This document shows positions 58,328-64,000 of a stretch of 64,000 bases of DNA, one piece after another (position 1 is the stretch's first letter; every line of letters starts with the position of its first letter). This stretch comes from Artemisia argyi. Its lineage: Eukaryota > Streptophyta > Magnoliopsida > Asterales > Asteraceae. A program made the translations under genes and the position numbers. The DNA lies in NCBI GenBank assembly GCA_030686995.1, contig CM060693.1:117765228-117829227 (forward strand), written 5' to 3'. The notes under the pieces were generated by a model. That model was not told the DNA's origin. It worked only from the letters and a program-made list of their open reading frames with translations, and ran no database searches.

Positions 58328-60035
58328 TGATGTGCGTTTTTATTAGTACAAGTTTTAAATTTTATAAACACGAATTATCCGATAATTATTTAGCACATAC
58401 GAGCAAGTATACTCATCCGATGTAATAAAGGTGGGTAAGTCGAGATCGTCCCAAGGGATTTGGGTGTTTTAGTAATAAGAAAAACGTTTGTTAAATAAGG
58501 GTTGTCAATCCAAATTTATATAAATATCAATTTAAAAGAAACTCAATAAAAACTATGCATATACTTGTGTATAATTCCTTGATTGGTAATTAGGAGTATC
58601 ATGACAATTTAAGTATAAAGTTTGGTGTAAAACTTGTTATGATGCGCAACTAAAAATGAGTAGTTATACAATCTATGATGTATGTCATGTTTTAACTACC
58701 ACTAAGAATTCTATCACCTAAATGACTCCTTTCGGACATATCAAATGAGTATGACAATTCTATAATCACATGGTTGTTTTGAAAATCAATTCTTTTCTTA
58801 TGAATTCCTACGAATCGTTTCGGTCCTTTTTTGTGATGAAATCTTCTCAAATCCATTTTAACAAGTAAATAAGATGGGTGTCAAGCATCCTATTCCATAC
58901 TAATTCATGCACTAATGTTTTGGAATAAAAACAAGTTGAAATTCCTTTCGGACCTATTTTTTCAAAGATTGTTTTTACCAACAAATTAAGCAAGATTAGA
59001 TTTTGCTTCAACAAATTCATAAAATAGATATGTTTTCATGCATCACCTTTTTCATAAAAGAATACTCCATTAACCAATCACATCATACACACAAGTATAT
59101 CACAAATTACTCCATAACAATCATATTAAAACACAAGTAAATAAGAAAACTTTCATTAGACTCAAAGTAACAATTGTTCATTATAAGTATCAAGGTGTAC
59201 CTAGCTTGAGAATTACAATGAATAAACTTGTGGAACTATAGCAACCACACTCCTCCAATTGCTCACTAACGTAAGTAAACAACTCCAAACTCGAACCAAA
59301 ATTTGAGACTTGAACTCAACACTTTCTGGACGTTTTCACAACACTTAGTAAACTTTTAGGCAATATAAGATGAACTAACAATATTTGGTGTAACACTTAG
59401 TTAGATATTTGATGGTACCACTAATCTAGACCTTAAGTAGTCATTATATAGCATAATAACACTTATCCTCCAAGTAAAAACGTCCCTCTAGAGTTATTAA
59501 GCAGAAAAGATCAGCCACAAATGACTATGGGGAATAAATTTGTCCATAAATGCAAAACTTGTAACATCAGTCACCTCCATCCGATCGGTTTCTCTCCATC
59601 CGATCGGATGGCACTTCTTTTGGCAAATTTCAACCGAATCGGATGCGGGTTGCATCCGATCGGTTGGACACTATCTGGAAATTATTCTTTTGTCTTTTCT
59701 TTGTCGTTTTACGTTGCATGCATTGTCTTTCTTCGTGGCATGACTTTATCCATTAGAACTTGATATTTCCTTGATAAATATGTGTAGAAAACTTGTCTTT
59801 ATCAAATCCTTTTGTCCATGCGTCGTTTCTTTCTTTCTTGATCTTCTTGAAACTCTCCAAATATGCATGATCACTTCACTTCTTCATCTTTTAATCATGT
59901 TTACCTGCTTTTGGCTATATTTGCATGCATAAACACTTTTCCACGATTAAGTAACAAATATATACAAATATGACCAATTTCCATGCGTAAAACAAACAAT
60001 AACGCGACTAAAAACATGTTATTTGAGCGTTATCA
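58328..60035 (-). repeat. 3' LTR of element I (about 1.7 kb)
   Basis: The right end GCGTTATCA abuts the purine-tract complement CCCCCACACTT, as in D and F. Four copies of a motif around ATCCGATCGGNT lie at about 59,578-59,674, including a perfect 16 bp palindrome CCATCCGATCGGATGG (59,596-59,611). A minus-strand TATA-like element lies near 59,452. Confidence 0.75.
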
Positions 60036-60072
60036 AATCCCCCACACTTGAGCTTTGCTCGCCCTCGAGCAA
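60036..60072 (-). other. PPT plus stem-loop, element I site 1
   Basis: AATCCCCCACACTT is followed by TTGCTCG-CCCT-CGAGCAA (60,055-60,061 with 60,066-60,072), a perfect 7 bp stem. Confidence 0.72.
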
Positions 60073-61502
60073 GTCTTAATCAAAAGAAAATTGATTTCAA
60101 TGGCAATAGTGCAAATATCTTATTTGAACTCAATCAAGTAAATAAAGAGCTTGATAACAATTCTAAGCACCTCATGAAGATAATTTGAAATTCACTCATC
60201 ACTCAATATGTGTAATGATTAATAGATCACTCATTGCTCAGTCATGATTTATGTTTCTTACCATAGGCTTGTACAAGAATCAAAACAATGAAATAATTCA
60301 TCAAAGACGTCTTTTATTCGGGTTGTAACGTTTAGGCTAAGGGTAAATAAAACCTTCGTGCAAATATCTTATTTGATAATTACACTAAGTCAAAAAGGTA
60401 AGGATAAGGCATGGGAATATTTATGAAATTGATTTTAAAGAAAAATAAAATCAAAGTCTAAGTCCCATTGTTGCTAATCACGAACAAACCACAAATCCCA
60501 TAAATGATTATAGGTACAATCTTTATCCTCTTCGAACTTTCACATGTAGATACATCGATTCACCATAAAAATGTTCTTCATACTTAGCACATTGGCTAAT
60601 AACATATCACATAACTTTCTTTATCATCTTCCATATATATAGCACATTGGCTATAATTGTCACCTTATAGTTGCGATAACTTATTTTATTTATTTATTTT
60701 TTTATACATAAGATCTCCCCCACACTTCTTATAAGCATACACCACAAAAAATACAAAATACGAAAGACGTCTCCTTCATCTTGTTGGAATGGCACACACA
60801 TGATTGGTGAAGTGTGGCTAACTAATAATCATCAAAAACAATCCAACATACCAAGCAACTAGCAATATCACCGTTTAGACTTTGACAAGGGTTAGGCTAA
60901 GGTTTAAAGTGTAAAATATTTTTGTATTTTTCTGGATGTAACAAAATGAAAAGGATGGCTCAGAGGGTTTAACTAGGGGTATCTAGCGCTAAAGATAAAC
61001 GCTGACAAATGGGTTCCAAATACGAGGATAACTAACCGATGTGGTTAGCAAAAAATTATTTTGTAAACGGTTGGCCATTTGGTTTTATTCCTAAGTTTGC
61101 CTCTTATCATATGAATATATCCTTATCATTCGAAAATGATTTAACCGTAATGCATAACAAGTACAAGTTCTAGAATTAACACAACCACCGGCACACTCAT
61201 AATGAAATATATAAATAGCATGAGAAACACTATTCATATAAAAAAAACTAATCCTCCCAATTTATAGTAATAAGGGTATAAAATTATGCTAGCAAATGTT
61301 ATCAATTCCGAGATGAATTGCTCTTTAAACTTAATTTATTCTCCAAAAATATCATTATTATTTACCATTGAATCAACCTTATTTTAACTAAAATATGAAG
61401 GGCGAACTACTTCTAGTTACTAAAGTTCACGACTCTAAAAAAAACAAAAATTTAAAATAAAATCAAAATTTAAAAATTATGCAATTTTTCTATTTTCTTC
61501 CC

Positions 61503-61538
61503 TCTCCCACACTTAAGTTTTGCATTGTCCTCAATGTA
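61503..61538 (-). other. Second PPT-like tract plus stem-loop, element I site 2
   Basis: CTCTCCCACACTT is followed by TGCATTG-TCCT-CAATGTA (61,521-61,527 with 61,532-61,538), a 7 bp stem with one G-T pair. Confidence 0.65.
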
Positions 61539-61875
61539 ATAAAAAAGAATAACTTCAAAGTAAAGGAAATGGAAAAATTTAGAAAATACCGGAGTTAAAT
61601 ACGCAATATGCATATTTGATCATAATAAGCAAATGAGTTTATCGACTCCAAACGTTGTTCAACTATATGCTTCCGTAACAAAACCCCTGCAAGAAAACTG
61701 CAAAATATACGAAACAACCAAACAAACACAAATAAAAACATCTAAACGAAATAAGTAGAAAATTAAGTTACGTTATAAATCCTAAAAGAAATAGTTAAAG
61801 GTAGTGGAAATAGAAATAATTCGACACATAATTGTTTTTAACACAAACCATAAACAATATGATGATCACTCGTCA

Positions 61876-62247
61876 TCAACAATAACTCACGTCGGAATGA
61901 ATAAACTCGTCCTCGCTCTCCTCTTCATCCTCATCATCGTCTTCATCATCGTCCTCATCCACCACTCGTCGCTTCTTCTTTCCAACTCTTGATGACGAAC
62001 CTCCAACATCATAACTCAATCCCCCAGGATTAAAACTTGATCCACCCACATTGACACCTGAACTACCATATTCAGGAAGTCTACCGTATGGAGGATATGG
62101 CTCGGAAAATGTTGAATAACCAGGATAAGGGTAGGGGTACGGTCCTGGATACGGAGAATATGGTAACGGGTATGGTAGAACATTTGGTGGGTTGTAGGGA
62201 GGTACCTCATAATTGGCATCTTGTGCCAAGTGTTGGATCATAGGCAT
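61876..62247 (-). pseudogene. Element I ORF fragment (Pro/Tyr/Gly-rich, acidic tail)
   Basis: This minus-strand frame of 123 codons is cut at its N-terminal side by LTR J at 62,249, so the apparent start MPMIQHLAQ is probably internal. It has a Pro/Tyr-rich segment (PYPLPYSPYPGPYPYPYPGY), a Gly/Ser segment (VGGSSFNPGGLSYDVGGSSS), a basic KKKRR and a very acidic tail (DEDDDEDDDEDEEESEDEF). I recognise no family. Its place, 5' of the second purine tract, is that of the F ORF, but the sequences do not match. Low-complexity composition could also mimic coding. Confidence 0.5.
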
Positions 62248-62248
62248 G

Positions 62249-63258
62249 TGATTGGTCCTAAACGGTCAACTAAGTTTACCAGGTGATGGTCAACCAAGTC
62301 AAACGTCAAAAACCAACTAACCAAGGAGATTAGGGAATCCTCGGGTCGTTATATCCCGATGAGGCGTGCAATTGTATTTGTGAACGTTTTAAATGATCGG
62401 GTGATTAATCAGGAAGGTCAGGAATTTGATTACTATGATTACACTACGAGATTATGATGGAAAATAACTTAGAAACACTTTATTAACAATTATTGATTAT
62501 CAGATTACCTAAAAACGTGATTTAACCTAAAAACGCGCATTTGAGTTTAAAATAAACGCGAACGAGCAAATTAAAAAGTGAAACGGGAGTAAACAAAGTC
62601 CTACGAATGTGAAAATTATATTTTTACAATCCTAATGTTATGAGAAAATTTTTAGAAAATTAAAATTATTTTTACAACTATTTAATTAATTACTATTAAT
62701 TAATTACTAATTATTAATTACTTTTTAATTAACTAAATTATCCTAAATTACAAATAATTATGAAATTTAACTAGAAAAATGAAAATTAAATTTAGAAAAA
62801 TCTAAAATATTATAAAACTAACTTTAAAATAGAAAAAATATTTTTCCTACTTTTTAATTAATTATTACTAATTAAAAACTAATTATTTAATTAATTTAAA
62901 TTAAACTAAATTATAAAAATACTAAATGATTAAGGAAAAATCTGAAAAGATTACTAAAAATCTATTGTGATTACAGAAGCCTAGGAAAAAATAAAAAACA
63001 GATGTTGCTTATAAATAAGCAGAAAATAAGCCAAAAGGGCTTAAATAGAAGTTATCACTTTTTATTTTTTTGTCTTTTTCTAATTTTTCTTTTACAAAAC
63101 TGATTAACAACTAATATTAAGCACTTTTTACAAAGGAACTTTCATTGGAATTGGAAAATAAGTGGTTTGAGTGACAAAAAGCTTAACAGCTTGTGATATG
63201 AGCTTATTAGGACTTTTTGGACTTAAGGAAACTACACAAAAAGGCTAGACTAATGTTC
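62249..63258 (-). repeat. LTR J, Athila-like (partial)
   Basis: It starts TGATTGGTCCTAAAC and resembles the start of the element D LTR (TGATTGGGTCTAAAC, GTCAACCA, TCGGGTCGTTATGTCCC against TCGGGTCGTTATATCCC), then becomes very AT-rich as in D. It is diverged from D, so it is a different subfamily. Chromovirus-like LTR K interrupts it at 63,259. The orientation is inferred from the match to D. Confidence 0.75.
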
Positions 63259-64000
63259 TGTCACACCCCCAAAATCGGGTCCAGCGGAAGCATACATGTA
63301 GCTGGGGTGTAACTCAATTGGTATTACAACACAAGTTCAAAAATGGTTTTCATTTCAATCATTTAGAATAAAATCTTTTAACCAAAAGTGTTGAATTTAC
63401 ATTATTAAAATTAGTGCGGAAGTAGGCCCTTAAAATAGTTAAAAACGGTCCTCAAATGAATAATCAGAGTCTTCTATGACCGTGCCATGCCCTGCCAAAA
63501 CCTCCTGCAGCGTGCCATTGCTTAATACCTGAAAATACATGCTAAAGTGTCAATACGAGGTTGGTGAGTTCATAGAGTCTACTGAAAAAGAATGTAATGC
63601 ATATGAATGAAGATTTCCCAGCAAAGGCATCGTAAATCCACTCAGTTACAAGTCCCGCCGTAAGAGACTTGTAACCTGTGTGTTTACGACCCACTGCCAA
63701 ATATGATTTGGTTTACGTGAACAAAAGTAATACTTGTATCTAGATTCAAAGATAAATATAGCAAAACTGCTATATAAATAATTTTAACAATGAGGCCATA
63801 TAAGCAATTTTTGACAAAGCTGACAATGTCGCCAGGTAAACAATAATGACAATGAGGTTATATAAAATAAGTCTGACAATCCTGACAATGTCGCCAGATA
63901 AACAATTTTGACAATCCTGACAATGTCGCCGCCAGATAAACAATTATGACAATGAGGTCAAGTAAACAATACTCACAATGTCGCCAGATAAACAATTATG
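63259..64000 (-). repeat. LTR K, chromovirus-like (partial, runs off the window)
   Basis: It begins TGTCACACCCCCAAAATCGGG and shares with the element G LTR blocks such as GCAAAGGCATCGT, ATTCCCGCC/AGTCCCGCCG and TAAGAGACTTG, followed by CCTGTGTGTT. The orientation is inferred from G. It probably belongs to a third member of the family after G and the solo LTR. Confidence 0.8.
63781..64000. repeat. Short tandem units GACAATG(T/A)(C/G)... in LTR K
   Basis: CTGACAATGTCGCCAG-TAAACAAT and TGACAATGAGG-ATATAA units alternate about eight times to the window end. Units are 25-40 bases and imperfect. The array probably continues beyond 64,000. Confidence 0.75.

Larger units (their letters stand above)
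60036..61875 (-). other. Element I 3' non-coding region
   Basis: This is 1.8 kb without a supported gene. Purine-tract complements with stem-loops lie at each side (60,036-60,072 and 61,503-61,538). Two small repeats of AGCACATTGGCTA (60,586 and 60,641) occur. The rest is AT-rich. Confidence 0.7.
58328..62248 (-). mobile_element. Gypsy-like element I (3' half in window)
   Basis: Element I is on the minus strand. The left, 3' LTR is about 58,328-60,035 (TGATGTGCG...GCGTTATCA); the left edge is uncertain by a few bases. Next to it is a purine tract with stem-loop, 1.8 kb of non-coding DNA with a second such site, and a partial ORF (61,876-62,247). At 62,249 another LTR (J) interrupts it. The layout closely follows element F, so I take it as a related non-autonomous Athila/Tat-like element. 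No pol domain is seen. Confidence 0.75.
49426..64000 (+). mobile_element. Copia (Sirevirus-type) element B, 3' end beyond window, nested by I, J, K
   Basis: The 5' LTR is 49,426-49,972. Primer site, gag (50,051-52,849), pol (52,870-56,472), an antisense ORF (56,685-57,128) and the start of an env-like ORF (57,692-58,327) follow. Element I then interrupts it. All four main domains of pol are present in one frame, but gag has two and pol four internal stops. The 3' LTR is not in the window. The left flank is AAGAT, inside the leader of element H. AGTACT occurs 21 times between 49,426 and 58,330, far above the rest of the window. Confidence 0.9.

Noticed and set aside
61804..61992. 62-codon hydrophobic plus ORF resembling a membrane peptide
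   Set aside because: It is the complement of the acidic tail of the minus ORF at 61,876; poly-Asp codons read backwards give Ile/Val/Phe-rich peptide.

Overview
This 64 kb window is plant repeat DNA. I see no host gene, tRNA, rRNA or CRISPR array in it. Almost every base belongs to LTR retrotransposons nested in one another. Two kinds of evidence suggest an Asteraceae genome, probably an Anthemideae-like species: the Ty1/copia (Sirevirus-type) elements carry extra 3' ORFs of a kind I associate with that family, and the Athila/Tat-like and chromovirus-like Ty3/gypsy families are also typical. The species cannot be read from the window.

Left part (1-37,232). The outer end of a gypsy LTR (1-376) cuts off a dead, minus-strand copia element A (377-4313). 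A sits next to an old env-like ORF fragment (4335-4809). Sirevirus-like element C inserted there (4810-37,227; 359 bp LTRs; 5 bp target duplication CATAC on both sides). C has a gag-like ORF and a long extra ORF in the env position, but no recognisable protease, integrase, RT or RNase H. Two later insertions split C. D (7367-21,843, minus) is a young Athila-like gypsy element with 3.7 kb LTRs, a tRNA-Asp-type primer site and a broken gag-pol. F (25,962-32,541, minus) is a non-autonomous element with 1.45 kb LTRs and one protease-like ORF. LTR divergence estimated by eye (C about 6%, F about 3%, D about 0.6%) agrees with this nesting order.

Middle (37,233-49,425). An older, decayed, minus-strand copia element H survives in pieces: gag at 47.8-49.3 kb and a pol linker at 43.5-44.0 and 38.1-38.5 kb. 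It is interrupted by gypsy element G (38,510-43,494; target duplication TAGTT; one 3.33 kb LTR and one 410 bp LTR remnant fused to gag) and by a solo LTR (44,276-47,257; target duplication AGAAT).

Right part (49,426-64,000). Copia element B (+) has a 547 bp 5' LTR, a full-length gag frame and a full-length pol frame with six internal stop codons between them. Downstream lie an antisense ORF (56,685-57,128) with its own TATA box and the start of a second type of env-like ORF (57,692). The gap between these two divergent starts looks like a bidirectional promoter. B is then invaded in series by a gypsy-like element I (58,328), an Athila-like LTR J (62,249) and a chromovirus-like LTR K (63,259), which runs off the window.

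The most unusual signals lie outside the proteins. (1) A hairpin with a constant TCC(Y) loop and a different, perfectly complementary stem follows each polypurine-tract complement in D, F and I, twice per element, which looks like covariation. (2) A dense AGTACT array spans LTR, coding and divergent-promoter DNA of copia A and B. (3) TGCGGTT arrays precede both ORFs of C. (4) The gag/pol junction of A and B shares an offset stop codon embedded in a splice-branch-like CTAAC.
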